A stretch of DNA of 64,000 nt, taken from JAEUIT01 sp044220875 (GTDB lineage: Bacteria > Planctomycetota > Phycisphaerae > Phycisphaerales > SM1A02). This document shows, in pieces, positions 44,270-52,236 of this stretch (position 1 is the first letter of the stretch; every line of letters begins with the position of its first letter). The stretch is taken from the NCBI GenBank assembly GCA_044220875.1, contig JBGAQH010000005.1:1-64000 (forward strand), read 5' to 3'. The notes beneath the pieces were generated by a model. It worked only from the letters and a program-made list of their open reading frames with translations, did no database searches and was not told the origin of the DNA. Made by a program: the position numbers and the translations under genes.

Positions 44270-45301
44270 TCAGAACTTCAGGATGATGCCCTCGGCCTTC
44301 AGCCGTTCCGCCACCGCCTGAATCGCCTCGAGCGCCGCGCTCAGGTGTCGGGCGCTGTCGGCGAGATCCTTGTAGAGCGCCGGGTCCTTGAGGAGAAGGC
44401 CAATGGTGCCGTCGCCGCTGGTCGCCGCGGCCAGCAGCCGCCGCACGTCGGTCATCGCGGCGCGGGCCTCGTCGAAGACCGGCAACAGATGGGCGACGAG
44501 CGCATTCCGGTCCGCGTCAAGGTTCATCGCGAAGCCGTTGATGGTGTTGGTCGCGTCGGTCGCCCGAAGGATGAGCTCGTTGGCGTTCTTGATCGCAAGC
44601 TTCACGTCGGCCTTGATCGACTCGTCGCTCAGCCACTCGCGGGCCAGCCGGATCGCGTCGCGGGCGTCGCTCAGGGTCTGGTTGAGGCGCTCGACCGTGG
44701 TGCGGAGGTTCCGCTCCGCCTCGGGCGTCCCCGGCGTCACCGGCTGGACGAGCTCGTTGAGGTTCTTCCCCAGCGCCGTGTAGGTGGTCGCGAAGGCGCG
44801 AAAGTCGGCGAGCGAACTGTCGAGCGAGGCGCGGAGGCTGGTGAGCCGCTCGTCGAGGGCGGCGATGAACTTCGCGTCGATCGGCTGGTATTCGCCGACG
44901 AGTCGGGGATGCGACCGGAGGTCGTAGGTTCCGGCGCTGCTGACCACCGGGGTGGACTGGAGTTCGAGCTTTGCGCCGGACCCGAGGAGCGACGACTCGA
45001 CCACCGGCTGGGCGGAGAGCGGGATCGGCGTCGTGGCGTCGATGAGGAGATGGACCAGCACGGGGTGCGTCGGGTTCTCCGCGGCGAACTCGATGCGGTC
45101 GACCAGACCGACGGGAACGCCGTGCAGCGTGACCAGGCTGCCCTTGCGAAGTCCGCCTGCGCCGTTCAGGAGCACGTCGACGGGACTTCGGCTCTCAATG
45201 AACCCGGTAAATTCGCCGAAGAGCAACAGCAGCGTCGACAGGCCGCCAAGGGCGACGGCGCTGACGATGCCGATCGAGAAGTTACGGACGCTTTCGCGCA
45301 T
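44270..45301 (-). CDS. mlaD: MlaD-family (MCE) phospholipid-transport protein
   Basis: This 343-residue protein has one N-terminal transmembrane helix (about 8-28) and an MCE domain (about 38-120, GAGGLRKGSLVTLHGVPVGLVDRIEF). A long helical region follows, with patterns typical of MCE protein tails. MlaD rings bind MlaFE ABC complexes and move phospholipids between membranes. The ATG at 45301 gives a proper signal anchor. The matching ATPase gene (46483) is on the same strand, but a plus-strand gene lies between them and no MlaE permease gene is seen, so the usual operon is broken up. Confidence 0.88.
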   Translation of the reverse strand: MRESVRNFSIGIVSAVALGGLSTLLLLFGEFTGFIESRSPVDVLLNGAGGLRKGSLVTLHGVPVGLVDRIEFAAENPTHPVLVHLLIDATTPIPLSAQPVVESSLLGSGAKLELQSTPVVSSAGTYDLRSHPRLVGEYQPIDAKFIAALDERLTSLRASLDSSLADFRAFATTYTALGKNLNELVQPVTPGTPEAERNLRTTVERLNQTLSDARDAIRLAREWLSDESIKADVKLAIKNANELILRATDATNTINGFAMNLDADRNALVAHLLPVFDEARAAMTDVRRLLAAATSGDGTIGLLLKDPALYKDLADSARHLSAALEAIQAVAERLKAEGIILKF

Positions 45302-45448
45302 GGCGGTGGGCGGCAGGGGCCGCCCGGTGCGGGTATCTTGGCCGAAGCGTGGGAGCTTCGTGGGGGCGAACGCGGCAATGGTATGAGAGTCTTCGAGCGG
45401 CGCGATCTCACTCGCCGCGATCGGGATCACCCGACTGGAGCGAGTCCG

Positions 45449-46477
45449 ATGGCGTGGAGCGTATACGGCGGAACGTTTGGCGGATTGGGTCCGGGCGCCG
45501 GAGCGGCAGCGGGGGCGGGCGCCAAGGGCGGCTCGGCCAACGCTCCCTCGGTGAGCGTCGCGGCCGAATCGACGGCGGAGCTCGATCGGGCGCTCGAGCG
45601 CGCCCAGCAGGGCGCCGTCGGCGCTCAGCGGGCGTACTGGAAGCTCGCGATGGACCGGCCGCAGTGGATCTTCCTCTGCAATGCCGAGCACGCCAAGGCC
45701 ATGATGGAGAAGCCCGAGGCCGAGCGGGCCGGCAGCGGACCGCAGCCGCTCCTCTGGTCGATGAACGGGAAGACGATGATCGGCGTCTTCACCTCCGAGG
45801 CTGCGGCGATGGAGACGCATCGCCAGTTGCACAACGCCGGCCCCGAGACGAAGAACGAGGACTTGCCTCCCGCGGCGATGCTCTCGATGCCGGTGCCGGA
45901 CGCGATCGCCTGGATCAGCCAGGTGCCCGCCGACAAGGTCACGGACATCGTCGTCAACCGCCGGGCCAACGTGACCGTCGCCCACATGCCGATCGCGATG
46001 CTGCCGGGCCTGTACGAGTGGGCCACCGACACGATGCCCGACCAGCTCTGGGATCTCTTCATCAAGTCGGTGCAGCAGACCAACCAGCCAGGCGGATGGG
46101 CGCGGCTTCGCAACCGCTTCGCCTCGCTCAACACCTGGTGGCTCCCCGGCGATCCGGGCGGATCGAACATGCCGCTTGTGGTGGTCGACAAGGAGCGGAA
46201 GTACCTCGTCGTCGCGACCCACGCCGGCGCTGCCCAGCGCGCGTATCGGCTCGTCGTGCAGGATCAGTCGGCCCAGGCCCGGATCGGCCCGATTCCCCGC
46301 GATCAGCTTGCGAAGCTGCTTGAGGCGGTGGAGGCCGAGCCCAGCGGTCCGAAGGATGTTGCCGTGAACCTCGGCGGCAGCACCGCGGGCATGCGGATCG
46401 CTGACCTGGTGACCATCCTGAAATCGACACCGGCCCCACAGGATCCGCCGACGCCGGAAGCCCCGCCGATCCAATAA
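45449..46477 (+). CDS. SseB-like protein of uncertain function
   Basis: This 342-residue protein starts with a Gly/Ala-rich segment (about 5-45). Two similar segments follow: one with YWKLAMDRPQWIFLC, SMNGKTMIGVFTSEAAAMET and MLSMPVPDAIAWISQ (about 60-155), and a later part with NMPLVVVDKERKYLVVATHAGAAQRA. The first matches my memory of the SseB N-terminal fold (value segment, then vFTs element). No signal peptide is evident. It lies between mlaD and mlaF, on the opposite strand. An earlier in-frame ATG at 45383 exists; 45449 is preferred since GGAG precedes it. Family assignment is tentative. Confidence 0.7.
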   Translation: MAWSVYGGTFGGLGPGAGAAAGAGAKGGSANAPSVSVAAESTAELDRALERAQQGAVGAQRAYWKLAMDRPQWIFLCNAEHAKAMMEKPEAERAGSGPQPLLWSMNGKTMIGVFTSEAAAMETHRQLHNAGPETKNEDLPPAAMLSMPVPDAIAWISQVPADKVTDIVVNRRANVTVAHMPIAMLPGLYEWATDTMPDQLWDLFIKSVQQTNQPGGWARLRNRFASLNTWWLPGDPGGSNMPLVVVDKERKYLVVATHAGAAQRAYRLVVQDQSAQARIGPIPRDQLAKLLEAVEAEPSGPKDVAVNLGGSTAGMRIADLVTILKSTPAPQDPPTPEAPPIQ

Positions 46478-46482
46478 CGCCA

Positions 46483-47367
46483 TCACGCGCGACGCGGAGG
46501 GCCGGCGGCGCGAATCGCGGCGAGCTCCTCATCGCTCGCCTCGCCGCGCAGGAATCGCTGCACCACCGGATTCACGCTGCGCCGAAACTCCTCCGGCGTG
46601 CCTTCAAGGATGACTTCCCCCTCGTGGAGCATCACCATGCGGTCGGCGACCTTGAAGGCGCTGGCGAGATCATGGGTGACGACGATGCTGGTGACGTCGA
46701 GCTGGCGGGCGAGCTTGAGGATGAGCTCGTTGATCACGTCGGAGCGGATCGGGTCGAGGCCGGTGGTCGGTTCGTCGTAGAGGATCACCTGCGGCTCGAG
46801 CACGATCGCCCGCGCCAGGGCCACGCGCTTCTGCTGCCCGCCGGAGAGCTCGGCCGGCATCTTGTCGATTGCCTCCTCGAGGCCGACCATGCGCAGCACC
46901 TGTCGCACGCGCTGCAGGGACCACTCGTCCTCCGGGACGTTCGCCTCCTTGAGGGGAAAGCGCACGTTGTCCCGCACCGACATCGAGTCGAAGAGTGCAC
47001 CCTGCTGGAAGAGGAAACCGAAGCGACGGCGGATCGGGCCGAGCTGATGTTCGAAGAGGGTGTCGACCCGCTGGTCTTCGAAATAGACGCGACCGCGATC
47101 AGGCTTGAGGAGTCCGACGAGGTGCTTCAGCATGACGCTCTTGCCGCATCCCGACGGGCCGAGCACCACGGTCGTGGAGCCGCGCGGGAAGGCGAGGGTG
47201 ACGCCGCGGAGCACCTGCTGCCGTCCGAAGCGGCGCTCGAGCTGCTCGATGCGGACGATCGCGTCGCCGGTCGCGGGCGTTTGGGCGCTCGCGGACCCCG
47301 CGCCGCTTCCGGCAGGCGGTAGGGCGTTCACGGGTCGATGCCCGTCGCGAGCGGAGGCGTCGGACAT
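46483..47367 (-). CDS. mlaF: MlaF-like ABC transporter ATP-binding protein
   Basis: This 294-residue ATPase has Walker A GPSGCGKS, the Q-loop in FGFLFQQGALFDSMSV, the signature LSGGQQKRVALARAI, Walker B VILYDEPTTGLDP, and a His switch VVTHD. The FQQGALFDSM segment is characteristic of the Mla/Ttg2 lipid-transport group. With MlaE and MlaD it would transport phospholipids across the envelope. A low-complexity N-terminal extension of about 35 residues precedes the domain. Its partner permease is not in this window. Its start overlaps the upstream region of the divergent Nudix gene. Confidence 0.92.
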   Translation of the reverse strand: MSDASARDGHRPVNALPPAGSGAGSASAQTPATGDAIVRIEQLERRFGRQQVLRGVTLAFPRGSTTVVLGPSGCGKSVMLKHLVGLLKPDRGRVYFEDQRVDTLFEHQLGPIRRRFGFLFQQGALFDSMSVRDNVRFPLKEANVPEDEWSLQRVRQVLRMVGLEEAIDKMPAELSGGQQKRVALARAIVLEPQVILYDEPTTGLDPIRSDVINELILKLARQLDVTSIVVTHDLASAFKVADRMVMLHEGEVILEGTPEEFRRSVNPVVQRFLRGEASDEELAAIRAAGPPRRA

Positions 47368-47397
47368 GGCCTCGTATCATCCGCCGTGAGTCCCCAC

Positions 47398-47991
47398 ATG
47401 CAAGTCAACGCGACGAACGCCACCAACGACCCCGCCCTTGTGGCATCCCTGAAGCAACGCATGGGCGCCCCGACCGTGACCCACACCGGGCCGGTCTTTC
47501 GGGTGGAGAGCTATCAGGTGACCGATCGAAAGGGCCGCGTCGCCCGTCGCGACGTCGTTCGGCATCCCGGGGCGGTGACGGTGGTCCCGGTGCTGGCCGA
47601 CGGTCGGCTGGTGGTCATCCGCAACGAGCGGATCGCCGTGGCCGAGCGGTTGCTTGAGTTCTGTGCCGGGAAGCTCGAGCGGGGGGAGGAGCCGGCCGCC
47701 GCGGCCGGGCGGGAGCTGGAGGAGGAGTGCGGCTACCGCGCCGGACGCATCGAACCGCTGGGGATGTTCTATACCTCCCCCGGTTTCGCCGATGAACGGA
47801 TGTACGTCTTCCTGGCCACGGACCTCACGCCGGTCGATCGTCGCCTTGAGCCGGGCGAGGAGATTGACGTCGAGATCCGCTCGGCCGACGAGCTTCGGGC
47901 GATGATCGCCACCGGCGAACTTCGCGACGGCAAGACCCTCGGGGCCTTCCTGCTGTATCAGGTTGCCTCGGCCCGAGCACCCTCCACCTGA
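47398..47991 (+). CDS. Nudix hydrolase, ADP-ribose pyrophosphatase-like
   Basis: This 197-residue protein has the Nudix box in GKLERGEEPAAAAGRELEEECGY (about 93-115), with the RELxEExG metal-binding core. Preceding segments VTVVPVLADGRLVVIRNERIAV and LLEFCAGKLE and the following TSPGFADERMYVFLATDL match the ADP-ribose pyrophosphatase group. It likely hydrolyses ADP-ribose or similar nucleoside diphosphates. ATG at 47398 is chosen as the start outside the mlaF coding region; GTG at 47386 is possible. It is divergent from mlaF, 30 bases apart. Confidence 0.9.
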   Translation: MQVNATNATNDPALVASLKQRMGAPTVTHTGPVFRVESYQVTDRKGRVARRDVVRHPGAVTVVPVLADGRLVVIRNERIAVAERLLEFCAGKLERGEEPAAAAGRELEEECGYRAGRIEPLGMFYTSPGFADERMYVFLATDLTPVDRRLEPGEEIDVEIRSADELRAMIATGELRDGKTLGAFLLYQVASARAPST

Positions 47992-48024
47992 ACAATCCCC
48001 CGGACTGCGAACGGAACACACTGC

Positions 48025-49161
48025 GTGCGGCGAACTCCAGGCAACAGCGACAACGCTCCCGACGACTTCATGGGGGGCACCGGCGACGAGGGCTTCCGTG
48101 ATCCGGACGCTTCGGCGCGGCAGGGCTTCACCGGCTCATGGGCCCGGACCCGACCGACCTTCGACAATCCGATGAGCTGGTCGCTCCCGCTCTTTCGGGT
48201 CGCGGGAATCGACGTTCGCATTCACCTGCTCTTCCTCATTCTCATCGCCTGGCAGGTGCTCGACGCGACATGGCCGATGGCGAGCCAGGGGGCTACGCGG
48301 CTGGGAATCGAATACGTCCTCGTGCGGATCACGGTGATCTTCCTCATCGTGCTGCTGCACGAGTTCGGCCATGCCCTGACCTGCCGCCGATGGGGCGGCA
48401 CGGCGGACGAGATCCTCATGTGGCCGTTGGGCGGACTCGCCTTCTGCGCGCCGCCGCACCAGTGGAAGGCCTACCTCGCGACCGCCGTCGGCGGCCCGAT
48501 GGTGAACGTCCTCATCATGCTTGTCGCGGCGCCGATCCTCGGGCTCTGGACGGGCCAGTGGCTGCGGGTGGCGCTGCCGAATCCGCTGGTCTTCGCGCCG
48601 CCGCTGGCGGTCTACGAGCGATTCGACCTCTTCACGCTGTTCACCCTGAACTGGCTCTCGCTGGTCCTGCTCCTCTTCAACCTGCTGCCGCTCTATCCGA
48701 TGGACGGAGGTCGCATCTTCCAGGCGATCTGCTGGTCGAAGGTCGGCTACGCCCGCTCGGTGCGCTATGCCTGTCGGGCCGGCTTCTGCGGGGCGATTCT
48801 CCTTCTCGTGGTCGCCGCGGTCACGATGAACATGTCGCTCTTTGCCATCGCCATGTTCGGCGGCATCACCTGCTTCAGCACGCTGAAGCAGCTCGACTAC
48901 ACCGAGTCGATGATGGGCTTTGAGGACAGCGAGGGCTCGATCTTCACCGAATCACTGGTCCAGACCGAGAGCGACGACGAGCGCAAACAGCGGGAGGCCG
49001 AGGAGAAGAAGCAGGCCAAGGCCGAGGGGGATCGCGCCCGGCAGGCCGCCGAGTTCGATCGCATCCTCGACAAGATCCGCGAGCAGGGGATGCAGAGCCT
49101 GACCGCGGCCGAGCGCAAGGCGCTCGAGCGCGAGACGGAGCGGCGCCGACGCGAGTCATGA
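48025..49161 (+). CDS. Site-2 protease family (M50) intramembrane metalloprotease
   Basis: This protein of about 378 residues has a core of six or more membrane helices. The zinc-binding motif HEFGHA (112-117) lies in one helix. The third ligand motif NLLPLYPMDGGR (219-230; Asp227) is in a later one. The C-terminus (about 310-378) is a charged helical tail that includes DRILDKIREQGMQSLTAAE. A similar motif ends the adjacent rhomboid. S2Ps cut membrane-bound anti-sigma or regulatory proteins. The N-terminal 49 residues are disordered-looking; GTG 48025, ATG 48070 or ATG 48172 are all possible starts. It lies 54 bases upstream of the rhomboid gene. Confidence 0.9.
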   Translation: MRRTPGNSDNAPDDFMGGTGDEGFRDPDASARQGFTGSWARTRPTFDNPMSWSLPLFRVAGIDVRIHLLFLILIAWQVLDATWPMASQGATRLGIEYVLVRITVIFLIVLLHEFGHALTCRRWGGTADEILMWPLGGLAFCAPPHQWKAYLATAVGGPMVNVLIMLVAAPILGLWTGQWLRVALPNPLVFAPPLAVYERFDLFTLFTLNWLSLVLLLFNLLPLYPMDGGRIFQAICWSKVGYARSVRYACRAGFCGAILLLVVAAVTMNMSLFAIAMFGGITCFSTLKQLDYTESMMGFEDSEGSIFTESLVQTESDDERKQREAEEKKQAKAEGDRARQAAEFDRILDKIREQGMQSLTAAERKALERETERRRRES

Positions 49162-49215
49162 CGGCGGGCGGTCCCCGAGTACACTTCCGCCGACTCCTTC
49201 ACCCCCACACCCACC

Positions 49216-50319
49216 TTGGGCATCTACGACCGAGACTATGTCCGAAACGCACCGCCCCCGGGCGGCATGGGCGGCGCGCCGGACATCGGAGCGGCGATGC
49301 GAGGATGGGGAGTGACCCACTGGCTCATCCTGGTGTGCGTGGCGGTCTTTCTCGTCGATCGCTCGCTTCCGCTGACGAACGCCTTTCTCGCGCCGGGGGC
49401 GATCATCACCCCGCAGCTCTACGAGCGGCGCAACGAGATTCCGCAGTCCGACATCGCCCAACGGCTCACCGTCGAACCGAACTCGCAAACCGGCGAGCTG
49501 ACCTACATCCACAAGCCGACCGGCTATCCGATCTCGTCGGAGATCGTGCTCCGCGTCCATCCGATCCAGAAGTACCTCCAGTTCACCACCGCACAGGCCC
49601 TCATGTATCCGGACAAGTACCGGGGACTGGTGGGCTTCGAGTTCTGGCGCTTCTTCGGCTACCAGTTCCTGCACGCCGACTGGAAGCACCTCCTCTTCAA
49701 CATGCTCGGGCTCTGGTTCTTCGGCCATGAGGTCGAGCGCTTCCTGGGCCGAAAGCGGTTCCTCGCCTTCTATCTCCTCTGCGGCTTCTTCGGCGCGCTC
49801 CTGTACATGCTTCTGAACGCCGGCGGCGTCGCCCTGGCCGAGAACGGCGTCACCAAGATTCCGCCCTTCCTGCCGCACACGCCCTACCTGCCGCTCATCG
49901 GCGCGTCGGGATCGGTGTACGGCGTGATCATCGCCGGTGCGTGTCTTGCGCCGAACGACATCGCGCTCCTTCTCTACGTCATTCCGATGAAGCTTCGCAC
50001 CCTGGCGATCGCCCTGATCGTCATGGCGGTGGCGACGCTCCTCACCCAGGGAACCAACGCCGGCGGTCAGGCCGCCCACCTCGGCGGGGCGATGGCTGGG
50101 TGGTACTTCATCCGCCATCCGGCGACGCTGAGCAATTTCTTCGACTTCCTCGGACGCGCCGATCCGACATCGCGGACCAACCGCACGCGGCGTGAGCAGC
50201 GGAAGGCGACGATCCTGCGAAGCGAGGTCGATCGCGTGCTTGAGAAGGTCCACGCCCACGGCGTGCACAGCCTCACCGAGCGCGAGAAGCAGATCCTCCG
50301 CGACGCGTCGCGACTCTGA
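49216..50319 (+). CDS. Rhomboid family intramembrane serine protease
   Basis: This 367-residue protein starts from a TTG and reads MGIYDRDY, which I recall as the usual beginning of planctomycete rhomboids. It has seven predicted helices, a catalytic GASGSVYG (Ser231) and His288 in AAHLGG. FLHADWKHLLFNMLGLWFFG is the conserved second-helix region. A long loop (about 60-135) precedes that helix. The C-terminus ends with DRVLEKVHAHGVHSLTERE, similar to the S2P tail upstream. Substrates are unknown. It probably belongs to one transcription unit with the S2P gene and perhaps tgt-yajC-secDF. Confidence 0.92.
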   Translation: MGIYDRDYVRNAPPPGGMGGAPDIGAAMRGWGVTHWLILVCVAVFLVDRSLPLTNAFLAPGAIITPQLYERRNEIPQSDIAQRLTVEPNSQTGELTYIHKPTGYPISSEIVLRVHPIQKYLQFTTAQALMYPDKYRGLVGFEFWRFFGYQFLHADWKHLLFNMLGLWFFGHEVERFLGRKRFLAFYLLCGFFGALLYMLLNAGGVALAENGVTKIPPFLPHTPYLPLIGASGSVYGVIIAGACLAPNDIALLLYVIPMKLRTLAIALIVMAVATLLTQGTNAGGQAAHLGGAMAGWYFIRHPATLSNFFDFLGRADPTSRTNRTRREQRKATILRSEVDRVLEKVHAHGVHSLTEREKQILRDASRL

Positions 50320-50346
50320 ATCGCTCGGGTAGGATCGCGCGCAGCC

Positions 50347-51543
50347 GTGGCCATCACCTTCGACATCCTCGCCCGCACCACGACGAACCGGGCGCGGCTC
50401 GGTCGCGTGACCACGCCGCACGGCGCCTTCGACACGCCGGCGTTCATGCCCGTCGCGACGGCGGCGGCGATGAAGGGAATACTCCCCGCGCAGGTCCGCG
50501 CGTGCGGCGCCCAGATCATCCTCAACAACGCCTACCACCTCTTGCTGCGGGTGGGCATTGAACGCATGACCCGCTTCGGCGGCTCGCACGCGTTCATGCG
50601 CTGGGACGGTCCGATGCTCACCGACTCGGGCGGCTACCAGGCCTACTCGATGAGCGACATCAACCGCCTCGACGAGGAGGGGGTGACCTTTCGGAGTTTC
50701 GTCGACGGCTCGCTGGTGCGGCTTGGCCCGAAGGAGTCGATGGCGATCCAGAACGCGATCGGCGCCGACATCATCATGGCCTTCGACGACTGCCCCCCCA
50801 GCCCGCGCGGGGACGCCGACGCCGCGGCGGCAGAGGACGATGAGGAGGCCGAGGCCAAGGTCTCCCGCCGCCCGACCAGCGATCCGGCCGCCTATCGGCA
50901 GCGGGTGGTGGCGGCCCTCGATCGGACGGCCCGGTGGCTCGCCGATTGCGTTCGCCACCATGCCCACCCCGATCGCCAGGCGCTCTTCGGCATCGTGCAG
51001 GGGGGGACCGACCTCGAACTCAGGCAGCGGAGCGTCGAGCAGGTCTGTTCGATCGAGCTCCCCGGCTACGCGATCGGCGGCGTGGCGGTCGGGGAGGGGA
51101 CCGAGGAGATCCGGCGGGTCGTCGATTTCACGGCCCCGCTCCTGCCGGAAGCCAAGCCCCGATATCTCATGGGGGTTGGCTACGAACGAGACATCGCCAT
51201 GGCAGTGGCCGCCGGGGTCGACATGTTCGACTGCGTGCTCCCCACCCGGAACGGGCGGAACGGCTACGCCTTCACCACAACCGGCCCGCTCCGCCTCCGG
51301 AACGCCTGCCATGCCCTCGACCCGCAGCCGCTCGATCCGACCTGCGATTGCGTCGCCTGTGGGGGTGGGTTTTCACGGGCCTACCTTCGACACCTCTTCA
51401 TGGCCGAGGAGATGCTCGGGCCGATCCTGGTGACCCTCCATAACCTCCGGCACTACCAGCGTCTCATGCTGGACATCCGGAGGGCTATCACGGATGATGC
51501 GTGGTCCTCTTTCCAGCGGGCATGGCCGGTGGTCAACGGGTAA
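50347..51543 (+). CDS. tgt: tRNA-guanine(34) transglycosylase
   Basis: This 398-residue enzyme exchanges guanine for preQ1 at the wobble position of Asp, Asn, His and Tyr tRNAs. Motifs are TPAFMPVATAAAMKG, LTDSGGYQ (with the active-site Asp), GIVQGG, YAIGGVAVGE, the second catalytic Asp in MFDCVLPTRNGRNG, and zinc ligands in CDCVAC..H. It starts with GTG. An acidic insertion (about 155-180, DADAAAAEDDEEAEAK) follows DDCPP and is not usual. Its partner queA lies at 27169. It begins 27 bases after the rhomboid gene and precedes yajC and secDF, an order seen in many bacteria. Confidence 0.95.
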   Translation: MAITFDILARTTTNRARLGRVTTPHGAFDTPAFMPVATAAAMKGILPAQVRACGAQIILNNAYHLLLRVGIERMTRFGGSHAFMRWDGPMLTDSGGYQAYSMSDINRLDEEGVTFRSFVDGSLVRLGPKESMAIQNAIGADIIMAFDDCPPSPRGDADAAAAEDDEEAEAKVSRRPTSDPAAYRQRVVAALDRTARWLADCVRHHAHPDRQALFGIVQGGTDLELRQRSVEQVCSIELPGYAIGGVAVGEGTEEIRRVVDFTAPLLPEAKPRYLMGVGYERDIAMAVAAGVDMFDCVLPTRNGRNGYAFTTTGPLRLRNACHALDPQPLDPTCDCVACGGGFSRAYLRHLFMAEEMLGPILVTLHNLRHYQRLMLDIRRAITDDAWSSFQRAWPVVNG

Positions 51544-51633
51544 CCACCGGAGTGGGCCCACACCGCCGGCGCTCGCCGCGGTGGTGCGCACTTCCGCCTA
51601 CCGTGCCCCGAAGCCCACTCGAGTCACCGGACT

Positions 51634-52086
51634 ATGGCTCTCCTGACGGATCCCTCCACCGCGCCGCTCTTGCTCTTCGCCCAGGCCGCTCCGCCGCTTT
51701 CAGGCACCTCGTCTGCGCCTCCGGTCGCGGCGACCGGCGCACCGGGTGCGACCAACGGGACCGGCGGCGGAACGCCGGTCGGCGGCGCGACGGCGCAAGG
51801 CGGCAGCGAGATGCTGCTCTTCATGTTCGGCGCGGTGGCGCTCCTCATGATCTTCACGTACATGGGGAATCGCCGCGAGACGAAGCGAAAGAAGGAGCTG
51901 CTCGACGGCCTGAAGAAGAACGACCGCGTGCAGACGGTCGGCGGAATCATCGGCTCTATCGTCGAGGTGAAGCCCGAGACGGTCGTCCTGCGCGTTGACG
52001 AGAACTCCAACACCCGCGTCACCTTCGCCCGAACGGCGGTGGTCGGCGTCGTGAAGGAAGCCCCCGCGGAACAGCCGAAGGGCTGA
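51634..52086 (+). CDS. yajC: Preprotein translocase subunit YajC
   Basis: This 150-residue protein has a long Ala/Pro/Gly-rich N-terminus (about 1-58), one transmembrane helix (about 59-76, MLLFMFGAVALLMIFTY) and the YajC core: KELLDGLKKNDRVQTVGGIIGSIVEV (with GG at the turn) and ENSNTRVTFARTAV. YajC associates with SecDF and YidC in the inner membrane. Its neighbours tgt and secDF support the call. The N-terminal segment is longer than typical for the family (about 110 residues). Confidence 0.94.
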   Translation: MALLTDPSTAPLLLFAQAAPPLSGTSSAPPVAATGAPGATNGTGGGTPVGGATAQGGSEMLLFMFGAVALLMIFTYMGNRRETKRKKELLDGLKKNDRVQTVGGIIGSIVEVKPETVVLRVDENSNTRVTFARTAVVGVVKEAPAEQPKG

Positions 52087-52143
52087 GCGCGGCGGCGTTG
52101 GCATCGGGACCGAGCGTGTGCGTCGGTTCCTTCTGACTAGACC

Positions 52144-52161
52144 CTGCAGGCAATCCTGCAG
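52144..52161 (+). promoter_or_regulatory. inverted repeat between yajC and secDF
   Basis: A perfect 7-bp inverted repeat CTGCAGG/CCTGCAG with a CAAT loop lies 58 bases after yajC and 75 before the secDF ATG. It could be a small attenuator or operator. No other support is visible. Confidence 0.3.
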
Positions 52162-52236
52162 ACTTCGCCCCGGATCGCCTGACGGCATCCGAGGCCCGCG
52201 GCTCCGGCCGCGTCCCCACGAGCGATCAGCCTCGTC

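Noticed and set aside
43895..45382. Long upstream extension of the SseB-like reading frame
   Set aside because: It lies antisense to the sigma factor and mlaD and lacks any start signal; the real gene starts near 45449.
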